This document shows positions 9,155 to 17,088 of a DNA stretch of 64,000 nt, piece by piece; the first letter of the stretch is position 1, and the number at the start of each line of letters is the position of its first letter. A model generated the notes under the pieces. The model had not been told where the DNA came from. It saw nothing but the letters and a program-made list of their open reading frames with translations, and did no database searches. The position numbers and the translations under genes are program-made. This DNA comes from Hymenobacter aranciens (GTDB lineage Bacteria > Bacteroidota > Bacteroidia > Cytophagales > Hymenobacteraceae), in assembly GCF_030580865.1 (NCBI RefSeq), contig NZ_JAUQSY010000002.1, forward strand, positions 372,001 to 436,000. The letters run 5' to 3'.

Positions 9155-9301
9155 ACAACGGTAGCTGGCGCGCGTCTCCGACGCGTGCCGACTGGGTTCG
9201 AGCCTCTGGCTCGTTGGCAGAGCGATGACGCAAGAACCCGCTCTATCAATAAGTCAGGGGCACTTCACCAACCAATTGTCTAACCACCGGTTACAACCCC
9301 C

Positions 9302-10216
9302 ATGAAACAGACTGCAAAAGACTTCCAGCTGCTGGCTTCAGTGTCGGATTTCACCCGGTTTTTCGGCTTCCCGGCCCCGGCGCACCCGTTGTTTACGGTC
9401 ATCGACCTGGCGGGCCACCAGCCGCCGCCGGAGTCGCAGCAGCCGGCTTTGCGGCAGCTATACCTGGTGTCGCTCAAGCGCAACCTGAACGGGCGGCTGC
9501 GCTATGGCCACGGCAGCTACGATTTCAGCGAGGGCGTGCTGGGGTTTTACGCGCCCGGGCAGCTGTGCGCCAGCGACTATCCCGCCGAAGCTTTTGACGT
9601 AACGGGCTGGCTGCTGGCCTTCCATCCCGACCTGCTGGCCCGCTACCCGCTGGGCCAGAAAATCAACGGCTACAACTTCTTCTCCTACCAGGTGAATGAG
9701 GCCCTGCACCTCTCGGCGCAGGAGGAAACACAACTCAACGAGCTGGCCGCCAGCCTGCGCCGCGAAAGCGAGCAACCTGTCGATGCCTTCAGCCAGGATG
9801 TGCTGGTGGCCCAGCTCGACCTGCTGCTGACCTACGCCAACCGCTTCTATCACCGCCAGTTCCAGACGCGCCGCACCGCCAGTCACGACCTGCTCACCCG
9901 CTTCGAAGCCGAGCTGACGGCCTACTTTGCCGCCTCCGACAGCCGCCCGCTGCCCACCGTGCAGCACTTTGCCGATGCCTTGCACGTGTCGCCCGCCTAC
10001 CTCAGCGACCTGCTGCGCACCTACACCGGCCAGAATACCCAGCAGCACATCCATCAGGCCCTGATTGAGAGGGCCAAGCATCTGCTGCTGAGCACCTCGC
10101 TGAGCATCAACGAAACGGCTTTCCGGCTGGGGTTTGAGTATCCGCAGTATTTCAGCCGCTTATTTAAGAATAAAACCGGGTTTACGCCGGCGGAATTTCG
10201 GTTTTCGGTGCAGTAG
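9302..10216 (+). CDS. AraC family transcriptional regulator
   Basis: 304 residues. The N-terminal 190 residues are a putative cupin-type sensor region (FGFPAPAHPLFTVIDLAG, GVLGFYAPGQLCASDYP). The C-terminal 100 residues are a double helix-turn-helix: VQHFADALHVSPAYLSDLLR, then SINETAFRLGFEYPQYFSRL and FKNKTGFTPAEFR, the canonical AraC signature. It follows the aldo/keto reductase by 147 bases and is convergent with acs. Its TAG stop lies inside the palindrome that begins at 10212. The effector is unknown. Confidence 0.9.
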   Translation: MKQTAKDFQLLASVSDFTRFFGFPAPAHPLFTVIDLAGHQPPPESQQPALRQLYLVSLKRNLNGRLRYGHGSYDFSEGVLGFYAPGQLCASDYPAEAFDVTGWLLAFHPDLLARYPLGQKINGYNFFSYQVNEALHLSAQEETQLNELAASLRRESEQPVDAFSQDVLVAQLDLLLTYANRFYHRQFQTRRTASHDLLTRFEAELTAYFAASDSRPLPTVQHFADALHVSPAYLSDLLRTYTGQNTQQHIHQALIERAKHLLLSTSLSINETAFRLGFEYPQYFSRLFKNKTGFTPAEFRFSVQ

Positions 10217-10320
10217 CAGAACTGTCATGCCGAACGCAGTGAAGCATCTTATCAAGTTAGAACAAGTCGTTTCTGCTTGATAGGATGCTTCACTGCGTTC
10301 AGCATGACAGTTCTGCTACT
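10212..10320. repeat. Long near-perfect palindrome shared by the ends of two convergent genes
   Basis: 45-nt arms 10212-10256 and 10276-10320 are reverse complements with two mismatches (core GAACGCAGTGAAGCATC). The stop codons of both flanking genes, TAG of the AraC gene (10214-10216) and TAG of acs (10318-10316), sit at mirrored places in the arms. The element probably serves as a bidirectional terminator. It belongs to the same family as 58245-58346 (shared GAAGCATCTTATCA) and more distantly 49131-49280. Confidence 0.88.
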
Positions 10321-12229
10321 TCTTACCCGCCACAATTTCCTCCACTACCAGCGGGTCGAGCAGCGTCGTGGTGTCGCCCAGGTTCTGCGTTTCGCCTTCG
10401 GCTACTTTGCGCAGAATGCGCCGCATGATTTTCCCCGAGCGGGTTTTGGGCAAGCCACTTACGAGCTGAATTTTATCGGGCTTAGCAATGCGGCCGATGT
10501 TCGCCACCACGGCTTCGAGGATGGAGCTTTCGACACGCTGGCGGTCAATATCATTATCCGGCAGACCATTCTGGCAGATGACGTAGGCATAGATGCCCTG
10601 GCCTTTGACGTCGTGCGGGTAGCCGACGACGGCGCTTTCCACTACCTCGGGGCTTTCGTTGATGGCGCTTTCAATCTCGGCCGTGCCGAAGCGGTGGCCG
10701 CTGACGTTGATGACGTCATCGACGCGGCCGATGATGCGGTAGAGGCCCTGGGCGTCGCGCCGGGCGCCGTCGCCGGTGAAGTAGTAGCCGGGATAGGGCT
10801 GGAAGTAGGTCTGGCGGGCGCGCTCGTGGTCGCCCCAGGTGGTGCGGATGATGCCCGGCCAGCTGGCCTTGACGGCCAAGTAGCCTTCCTGGTCGTTGCC
10901 TTCGATTTCGGTGCCGTCCTGATTGAGCAGTACCGGCAGTACGCCGGGCAGCGGCAGGCCGGCGCGGGCGGGCACGCTGGGTGTGATGCCGGCCAGGGCC
11001 GAAATCAGGATGCCGCCGGTTTCGGTTTGCCACCAGGTGTCCACGATGGGGCAGCGGCCTTTGCCCACGTGCTGGTGGTACCAGTGCCAGGCTTCTTCGT
11101 TGATGGGCTCGCCGACGGAGCCCAGCACGCGCAGGCTGCTGAGGGAGTAGGCCAGCACGTGGTCCACGGAATGCGCCATGAGCGAGCGGATAGCGGTGGG
11201 CGCGGTGTAGAAAATCGTGACGTGGTGCTTGTCAATCACCTCCCAGAAGCGGCCCGGCGAGGGGTACGTGGGCACGCCCTCGAACATGAGCGAGGTGCTG
11301 CCGGAGAGCAGCGGGCCGTAGAGCAAATATGTGTGGCCCGTCACCCAGCCGATGTCGGCGGTGCACCAGTAGACGTCGTTTTCCTCGACCTGAAAGACGT
11401 TCTGGAACGTGAAGCTGGCCCACACCATGTAGCCGGCCTGGGTGTGGACGACGCCCTTGGGCTTGCCGGTGCTGCCGCTGGTGTAGAGGATGAACAGCGG
11501 GTCTTCGGCCTGCATTTCGACGGCCGGGCAGGCTTTGGCCACGCCCTGCACTTCGTCGTGAAACCACACGTCGCGGCCTGCCTGCATATTGACGGGCCAG
11601 CTGGTGTGCTCCACTACCAGCACGCGGCGCACGCCGGGGCAGCTTTGCAGGGCCTCGTCCACCACGCTTTTGACGGGGATTTGCTTGGCGCCGCGGTTGA
11701 GGCCGTCGGCCGTTACCACGAACTCGGCGCCGGCATCCTGCACGCGGTCGGCGATGGCGGTGGCGGAGAAGCCGGCGAACACCACCGAGTGCACCGCCCC
11801 GATGCGGGCGCAGGCCAGCACCGTGATGGCCAGCTGCGGAATCATGGGCAGATAAATGATGACGCGGTCGCCTTTCTGCACACCGTTCTTCAGCAGCACG
11901 TTGGCCATCTGGCACACCTGCTCGTAGAGCTCGCGGTAGGTCAGGCGGGTGTGGCGCTCCTTGGGGTCGTTGGGCTCGAAGATGATGGCCAGCTTGTTGG
12001 CGCGGGTGGCCAGGTGGCGGTCGAGGCAGTTCTCGGTGAGGTTGAGCGCGGCGCCCTCGAACCAGGTGCTCGTGCCGGCGGGCGAAAACTCGCCGCCGCG
12101 CACGGTGTTCCACTTCCGGCGCCAGCTGAAGCCTTCGGCGATGTCGCCCCAGAACTTATCGGGGTGCGTGGCGGCTTGCTCGTAGGCGGCGTGGTATTCG
12201 TCGAGGGTGCGGATGCGGGCGAAAGACAT
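10316..12229 (-). CDS. acs: Acetyl-CoA synthetase
   Basis: 637 residues, about the standard 640-650 for Acs. ANL-family motifs are present: YTSGSTGKPKGVVHT (P-loop), WWQTETGG, YYFTGDGARRD, and the C-terminal SGHRFGTAEIESA and TRSGKIMRRILR with the lysine that is acetylated in bacterial Acs. It activates acetate to acetyl-CoA through acetyl-AMP. Upstream in the same orientation, 193 bases away, is an MHS-type transporter, which suggests an acetate or organic-acid uptake and activation unit. A near-match to the -7 box (TCTCTTTG, 12272-12265 minus) lies upstream. Its 3' end is inside the 10212-10320 palindrome. Confidence 0.95.
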   Translation of the reverse strand: MSFARIRTLDEYHAAYEQAATHPDKFWGDIAEGFSWRRKWNTVRGGEFSPAGTSTWFEGAALNLTENCLDRHLATRANKLAIIFEPNDPKERHTRLTYRELYEQVCQMANVLLKNGVQKGDRVIIYLPMIPQLAITVLACARIGAVHSVVFAGFSATAIADRVQDAGAEFVVTADGLNRGAKQIPVKSVVDEALQSCPGVRRVLVVEHTSWPVNMQAGRDVWFHDEVQGVAKACPAVEMQAEDPLFILYTSGSTGKPKGVVHTQAGYMVWASFTFQNVFQVEENDVYWCTADIGWVTGHTYLLYGPLLSGSTSLMFEGVPTYPSPGRFWEVIDKHHVTIFYTAPTAIRSLMAHSVDHVLAYSLSSLRVLGSVGEPINEEAWHWYHQHVGKGRCPIVDTWWQTETGGILISALAGITPSVPARAGLPLPGVLPVLLNQDGTEIEGNDQEGYLAVKASWPGIIRTTWGDHERARQTYFQPYPGYYFTGDGARRDAQGLYRIIGRVDDVINVSGHRFGTAEIESAINESPEVVESAVVGYPHDVKGQGIYAYVICQNGLPDNDIDRQRVESSILEAVVANIGRIAKPDKIQLVSGLPKTRSGKIMRRILRKVAEGETQNLGDTTTLLDPLVVEEIVAGKK

Positions 12230-12422
12230 GGGTGGGAATTTTCAGTGGGGGCAATTACGCCCGACAAAGAGAAGGCTTTTTGCGGTAAAAATGCGCAACG
12301 GCGGCGCAGTTGCGACGATTATGGAAGAAGATGCGACGATTGCGGCGGCGCGGCGCTCCGGTGCAACGGCCGCTGACCGGTAGTGCGGTCCTGGTTGTTA
12401 CCGGGCTTTGCTGCAGGCGTAA

Positions 12423-13925
12423 TCAGTCCATTATCCGGACGTTGCGCAGGTCTTTCATCAGGGCGCTGCCAATCATCCAGCACAAAGCGGCTATGATAAC
12501 CGGGTAAATCAGCCCCGCCAGCATGGCGTGTTCCTTGAAAAGCGTGCCGGCGGGCTGGGTGTTGGCCCACACCGTAATCCAGGTGGCCACCAGCGGCACA
12601 AAGCCGCCAAAGATGCCGTTACCAATGTGATAGGGCACCGAGAGCGAGGTGTAGCGCACCTTGGTCGGGAACAGCTCGACGAGGTAGGCGGCGATAGGGC
12701 CGTAGACCATCGTCACGAACAGCACCAGGCAGAAGGTGAGCAGCGTCATCATGGGCAGGTTGGGCGAGAGGGCTTGCTGCACTGCGGCTACCGCCTGGCC
12801 GGCAGCGTTTACCGTGGCGGGGGCTACTTCGGTCAGCGGCCCGGCGTAGGCCCGGATGCCGTAGAAGAGCGGCACCGTGAACAGGGCGGCGCAGAGCAGG
12901 CCGGTCATGATGATGCGCTTGCGGCCGATGCGGTCGGAGAGCGCGCCGAAGTACACGAACAGCGGCGTGGCCAGCACCATGCTCACCACCAGCACGATAC
13001 TGGCATCAATCAAATCCAGCTTCAGCGCGTTCTGCATGAACGAGTAGGCGTAGAACTGGCTGGTGTAGAACACCACGCCCTGCCCCATGGTGGCCCCAAA
13101 CAGGGCAATGAGCACCAGCCGCCGGTTCACGGGGTTGAGGAAGGAGTCGCGGAGGGGGCTCGTGCTGGTTTTGCCTTCCGCCTTGGCTTTCTGGAACAAC
13201 GGCGACTCGTGCAGCTGCTGGCGAATGTAGTAGGAAGCAATAATGAGCACGCCCGACAGCAGGAAGGGAATGCGCCAGCCCCAGGTTTTGAAGTCGGCCT
13301 CGGGCATGGCTTTTTTCGTGAGCACAATCACCAGGATGCTCAGCACCAGACCGGCCGTGGCCGTAATCTGGATGAAGCTCGTGAAGTAGCCGCGCTGGTG
13401 GTCGGGAGCGTATTCGGCTACGTAGGTGGCGGCCCCGCCGTACTCGCCACCCAGCGCCAGGCCCTGGAACAGCCGCAACACCAGCACGATGGCCGGCGCC
13501 ACCCAGCCGATTTTGTCGTAGCTCGGCACGAGGCCGGTGGCCACGGTGGCCCCGCCCATCATCAGCAGGGTGACGAGAAAGGTGTACTTGCGCCCAATCA
13601 TGTCGCCGATGCGGCCAAACACCACCGCCCCGAACGGCCGCACGATGAAGCCCACCCCAAACACCGCCAGGGCCCCGAGCAGGGTTTCCTCCGGCTTGCC
13701 CTGCGAGCCGAACAGCACCGGCCCGATAATGGCGGCCAGCGAGCCGAAGATGTAGAAGTCGTACCACTCGATGACCGTGCCCACCGACGAGGCCGTGATA
13801 ACCTTCCAGATGGTGCCGGTCGAAACGGCGTTGTTGTCGTGGGCAGCAGGGACGGTTGGGTCGGTCACGGGGGGCGGGAATGAGGAATGAGAAGCGAAAA
13901 GTAGGGCTTCCGGCAACGTTTCCAA
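12423..13925 (-). CDS. MFS transporter, metabolite:H+ symporter (MHS) type
   Basis: 500 residues with twelve hydrophobic helices. Diagnostic MHS features are GTVIEWYDFYIFG in the first helix, GRIGDMIGRKYTF in the loop 2-3 motif, FQGLALGGEYGGAATYVAEY (ProP/KgtP-like) and SDRIGRKRIIMTG in the second half. MHS carriers import carboxylates or osmolytes with protons. It lies directly upstream of acs on the same strand, so acetate or another short carboxylate is a reasonable substrate guess. The loop QAVAAVQQALSPNLP between helices 9 and 10 is longer than usual. No strong promoter match was found in the 147-base divergent spacer toward 14073. Confidence 0.88.
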   Translation of the reverse strand: METLPEALLFASHSSFPPPVTDPTVPAAHDNNAVSTGTIWKVITASSVGTVIEWYDFYIFGSLAAIIGPVLFGSQGKPEETLLGALAVFGVGFIVRPFGAVVFGRIGDMIGRKYTFLVTLLMMGGATVATGLVPSYDKIGWVAPAIVLVLRLFQGLALGGEYGGAATYVAEYAPDHQRGYFTSFIQITATAGLVLSILVIVLTKKAMPEADFKTWGWRIPFLLSGVLIIASYYIRQQLHESPLFQKAKAEGKTSTSPLRDSFLNPVNRRLVLIALFGATMGQGVVFYTSQFYAYSFMQNALKLDLIDASIVLVVSMVLATPLFVYFGALSDRIGRKRIIMTGLLCAALFTVPLFYGIRAYAGPLTEVAPATVNAAGQAVAAVQQALSPNLPMMTLLTFCLVLFVTMVYGPIAAYLVELFPTKVRYTSLSVPYHIGNGIFGGFVPLVATWITVWANTQPAGTLFKEHAMLAGLIYPVIIAALCWMIGSALMKDLRNVRIMD

Positions 13926-14044
13926 GCGCTGTGGGGCAACAATATTCGCGGTAACGTTGCCGGTAGCGTTTTCAGGCGTTGGGTAGGGCAGCGTTCGGCC
14001 ACCACCTACCTGGCTGGCACTTCGGAGTACCGTTCAATCGGCAG

Positions 14045-14052
14045 TAGCTTTG
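14045..14052 (+). promoter_or_regulatory. Bacteroidota -7 box TAGCTTTG
   Basis: Exact match to TAnnTTTG, 20 bases before the ATG at 14073. Transcription would start near 14057. No clear -33 TTTG is seen. Confidence 0.5.
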
Positions 14053-14072
14053 GGCACCACCTTACCCGCCTG

Positions 14073-14642
14073 ATGCCGCTTCTTATCCGTCGTTTGTCGC
14101 TGCTGGCGCTGTTGCTACTGTTTGGCAGCCTGCTTTACCTGCATTGTGAGCAGATTTTTGAACGCTGGGGGCTGCAGACGCAGGCGTTACTGTACTACTT
14201 ATCGTTTCCGATGCTAGGGTTGCTGGCTACCATGACTACCTGGTCGGCGGAGCCAAAATCCCGGTTTTGGATTATCTGGCATTTGGTTAAATCCCTGCTG
14301 TTGGTTCCAATTGGTTGTTTTTTGGCTATCGGCCTAGCCCAGCTGGCCCAACACCGCCTCACTCGGCAGCGCAGCCGACAACTCATCGTTGCGCTGGATA
14401 AGTATCATGCCCGGCACCATCATTATCCGGACGCTCTCAGGCAGTTGATGCCGGCCCAATTTGACCACGTCCCAACTACGGCGCTGGGATTATTCCGGGC
14501 AAACCCGTTTTATTACCAGCTAATTATCAGTGACAGCGAGCATAAAAGGCCTTATTACCAGCTCACCTACTTCTATCCCAAAGTAACGTATCAGTATAAC
14601 AGTGCCACCCGCGAATGGCAGGTAGAGGACGAGGAAGACTAA
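14073..14642 (+). CDS. Hypothetical membrane protein
   Basis: 189 residues. Three hydrophobic segments are seen: about 7-23, 36-54 and 70-90. The C-terminal half is soluble and starts RQLIVALDKYHARHHHYP, followed by DALRQLMPAQFDHVP. This pattern of an aliphatic helix, Tyr, then YP-x-x-L and a P-x-h motif recurs in small Bacteroidota membrane proteins and recalls the region after the N-terminal helix of pseudopilins, but there is no prepilin cleavage site. I do not recognise a family. The C-terminus is rich in Tyr and ends in Glu/Asp. Confidence 0.7.
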   Translation: MPLLIRRLSLLALLLLFGSLLYLHCEQIFERWGLQTQALLYYLSFPMLGLLATMTTWSAEPKSRFWIIWHLVKSLLLVPIGCFLAIGLAQLAQHRLTRQRSRQLIVALDKYHARHHHYPDALRQLMPAQFDHVPTTALGLFRANPFYYQLIISDSEHKRPYYQLTYFYPKVTYQYNSATREWQVEDEED

Positions 14643-14683
14643 TTGCCGCTTTCGCCTGAACTTTGACCGCTCATATCTCCCCC

Positions 14684-15607
14684 ATGCCCGCCTCCCCCTT
14701 CCGCACCATCACCCCCGGCACCCTGCCCGGCCCCGACTGGCACCAGTTGCTGCTGGGCGCCGTGGCCCCGCGCCCCATTGCCTTCGCCAGCACCATCTCG
14801 GCCGCCGGCGAGGTCAACCTCAGCCCCTTCAGCTTCTTCAACGTCTTCAGCTCCAACCCGACGACGTTCGTATTCTCGCCCGCCAACCGCGTGCGCGACA
14901 ACACTCAGAAGCACACCCTGGAGAATGTGCGCGAGGTGGCCGAAGTCGTCATCAACATCTGCGACTACGCGCTGGTGGAGCAGATGTCGCTGGCCAGCTG
15001 CGAGTACCCGCGCGGCGTCGATGAGTTCGTGAAAGCCGGCCTCACCGCCGCGCCCTCCGACCATGTGCGCCCGCCCCGCGTGCTGGAGTGCCCGGCGTCG
15101 TTTGAGTGCGTGGTGGAGCAGGTGGTGTCCGTCGGCGACGGCCCCGGCAGCGGCAACCTCATCATCTGCCGGGCCGTGCAGGCCCACTTCCGCGAGGATA
15201 TCCTGCTGCCCTCCGGCCTCGGCATCGACCCGCACAAATTCGAAGCCGTGGCTCGCCTGGGCGGCGACTGGTACAGCCGCGTCACCCCCGACAGCCTCTT
15301 TCTCGTGCCCAAGCCAAACCGCAACCTGGGCATCGGCTTCGACGAGCTGCCCGCGCACATTCGCCACAGCGAATGGCTTACGGGCAATGAGTTGGGCCGG
15401 CTGGCGAATATTGAGCGCGAGGCGGTGCCCACGGCCGCGCAGGTGGAGGAATTTAAAGCCGAGCCGATGGTAGCTTACCTGCTCAATAAACACCGCGACG
15501 ACACACCGGAACTGCGAAAACAGCTGACGCTGCTGGGGCAGCAGTTGCTGGCCGAGGGGCGCGTGGCAGAGGCCTGGAAAACGCTGCTATTGATTCAGGA
15601 ACAATAA
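14684..15607 (+). CDS. Flavin reductase family protein (FMN-binding split barrel)
   Basis: 307 residues from ATG 14684; a TTG at 14663 is open but starts in sequence that does not look like the family. The FMN split-barrel reads LLLGAVAPRPIAFASTISA, EVNLSPFSFFNVFSSNP and DNTQKHTLENVREVAEVVIN, with a central CEYPRGVDEF. Members are flavin:NAD(P)H oxidoreductases or flavoprotein oxygenase partners. The C-terminal 60 residues form an additional helical tail (KPEPMVAYLLNKH-like region and LLGQQLLAEGRVAEAWK). The 3' end of this gene recurs, degraded, at 15991-16201. Confidence 0.88.
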   Translation: MPASPFRTITPGTLPGPDWHQLLLGAVAPRPIAFASTISAAGEVNLSPFSFFNVFSSNPTTFVFSPANRVRDNTQKHTLENVREVAEVVINICDYALVEQMSLASCEYPRGVDEFVKAGLTAAPSDHVRPPRVLECPASFECVVEQVVSVGDGPGSGNLIICRAVQAHFREDILLPSGLGIDPHKFEAVARLGGDWYSRVTPDSLFLVPKPNRNLGIGFDELPAHIRHSEWLTGNELGRLANIEREAVPTAAQVEEFKAEPMVAYLLNKHRDDTPELRKQLTLLGQQLLAEGRVAEAWKTLLLIQEQ

Positions 15608-15621
15608 AAGCACCACATCAC

Positions 15622-15969
15622 ATGTGTAGCAAGTGCTTCGAGGACCAAATCTATAGCTTCATTTTTACGGAAGAGTTCGCAAGATTTGAGCAACTGCTCT
15701 CTGCCAAACTAATCAGCGGGCAAATGGTCAAAGGCAACCCATCACAACCAGCCCTGCTGTACAATGCAGAGCAAGCTCTCACTTGCGAAAGCTGCGATGA
15801 AATTTGGATTTTGTCAGCGCCTGATAACGCTTGGCGAGGGTATTTTCTTCCTCAAACCGTCGCTATAAGCTATTCCAAACAATTACGTAATTCGGACATA
15901 ACGAAACGGATAGCAGGCTTGTGCTTGTTTGCCATCTTGTTATCCCTCTTTTTCTGGGCTTTTCTGTAG
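15622..15969 (+). CDS. Small tail-anchored protein with CxxC motifs, unknown function
   Basis: 115 residues, starting 15 bases after the flavin reductase stop. Pairs of cysteines occur at the N-terminus (MCSKCF) and near residue 55 (LTCESCDEIW), which could bind zinc. The C-terminus is a single hydrophobic helix (GLCLFAILLSLFFWAFL) that ends the protein, a tail anchor with the soluble part probably cytoplasmic. A conserved WRGYF stretch precedes it. I recognise no family. The base composition is AT-richer than its neighbours, and the gene lies between the intact and the decayed copy of the flavin reductase 3' end, which suggests insertion by transfer. Confidence 0.65.
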   Translation: MCSKCFEDQIYSFIFTEEFARFEQLLSAKLISGQMVKGNPSQPALLYNAEQALTCESCDEIWILSAPDNAWRGYFLPQTVAISYSKQLRNSDITKRIAGLCLFAILLSLFFWAFL

Positions 15970-15990
15970 ACCAACTTTAGCGGCTAATTC

Positions 15991-16201
15991 CACACCGTAA
16001 CTTGGCCATTGGCTTTGATGAACTTGCCTGCGCACCTTCGCCACAGCGAATGGAAGGGCCACGCAGGGGGAGGAATTCAAGTCTGCGCCGATGGCAGTTT
16101 ACGTGCTCAACAAGCACCGCGATAATGCGCCTGAGCTGCGGAAGCAGTTGCTGGCCGAGGGGCGCGTGGTAGAGGCGTGGAAGGCGTTGCTGCTGGCGTA
16201 G
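15991..16201 (+). pseudogene. Decayed copy of the flavin reductase 3' end
   Basis: From CACACCGTAACTTGG onward this stretch follows the sequence of the intact gene from about 15316 to its end. Shared blocks include TTCGCCACAGCGAATGG, AAGCACCGCGA and GAGGGGCGCGTGG. Compared with the intact copy it has lost about 45 bases after CGAATGG and about 21 bases before GCAGTTGCTGGCCGAG, and it has many transitions. It keeps a TAG at 16199-16201. There is no start codon, so it is a relic. Confidence 0.85.
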
Positions 16202-16237
16202 TCCTGCCTGAAAGCACGGTTACTATTCATGCTCAGC

Positions 16238-17071
16238 CTACAATGGCCGCACCATTTCCCAAAGGGTGAGCTCTTGAGGTGCCCATTGCCGGGCTTTCAG
16301 GAACTCATAGCCCGTTCCCTCCGGCACCAAGTAGCACAGCAGGTTTTTGGTTGAATACGCCGCCTCTATGGCCTCCATCAGCCGCGAGCCCCAGCCTTGC
16401 CGCCGGTGTTGCCGGGGCACCAGCAGGCACAGAAATAAGGTGCGGGCAGGGTCTTCGCGCACGACAGCAAAGGCTTTGTTTTCTAGTTGAAAAGCCCGTA
16501 TCGGCGGGGCAAAAGCAGCCAGCGTTTCGGGCGCGAGCATCCACGGCAATTCGCCGTCTGCCTGCTGGCTCAGCAGGCGCGCTACTTCCCGGGGGTCCGT
16601 TTCGAGCAGCCCGCTGTCAGAGACTTCTGCTGCTTTGGGCGGGCACTGAAAGTTCGTCAGCAGCCGCGTATTCCGAAATCCCAGCCGCTCATACAGCCGG
16701 CGGGCCGGCTCATTGGCCGTAAACACTTCCAGCAGCAGGTTGCGGTCGCTGCGAACAGTAGCCTCATCAATAGCTGCTTGCAGCATTACTTTGCCGTAGC
16801 CTTTGCCACGCTCGGCCACTACCAACCCCATGCCCGCTACCCGGCTATTCCAGCCCCGCCGGGCAACGAGCACCAGTCCCACCAGCACCTCACCCCGAAA
16901 CCACAGCTTACTGGCTTCCGCATCCAGGTTTTCGCTGCGAAACCGCTGCTCAAAGCTGGCCGGCGTGAACGCCATCGAAACAAAATACTCCTCAAAGGAG
17001 CGATTCATGGCTTCGCAGGCTTCAGCAGCGGTAAATTCAAGCAGTGAGCGTCCGGTTAGTTCAGCATTCAT
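16238..17071 (-). CDS. GNAT acetyltransferase with two GNAT-like halves
   Basis: 277 residues. The first half has the acetyl-CoA loop VVAERGKGYGKVMLQAAIDEA and LYERLGFRNTR. The second half has a second loop, VPRQHRRQGWGSRLMEAIEAAY, and a SxxxxLLCYLVPEG strand, so the protein is a tandem GNAT. The family transfers acetyl groups to small amines or protein N-termini; the substrate is unknown. The gene starts 17 bases after the alanine dehydrogenase stop on the same strand, so it is probably the last gene of tsaE-ald-GNAT. Confidence 0.83.
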   Translation of the reverse strand: MNAELTGRSLLEFTAAEACEAMNRSFEEYFVSMAFTPASFEQRFRSENLDAEASKLWFRGEVLVGLVLVARRGWNSRVAGMGLVVAERGKGYGKVMLQAAIDEATVRSDRNLLLEVFTANEPARRLYERLGFRNTRLLTNFQCPPKAAEVSDSGLLETDPREVARLLSQQADGELPWMLAPETLAAFAPPIRAFQLENKAFAVVREDPARTLFLCLLVPRQHRRQGWGSRLMEAIEAAYSTKNLLCYLVPEGTGYEFLKARQWAPQELTLWEMVRPL

Positions 17072-17088
17072 GTGCTAGCCTGATAGTG

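Noticed and set aside
9155..9301. Palindrome GGCGCGCGTCTCCGACGCG in the spacer before the AraC gene
   Set aside because: Only a 6-7 bp stem; no longer arms were found.
10277..12376. Long open frame (699 codons) opposite acs
   Set aside because: The product is low-complexity His/Val/Ala/Gly-rich and the minus-strand acs gene is intact. GC-rich third positions create open antisense frames.
12528..13883. Open frame of 451 codons opposite the MHS transporter
   Set aside because: Shadow of the intact transporter gene; the product has no recognisable domain.
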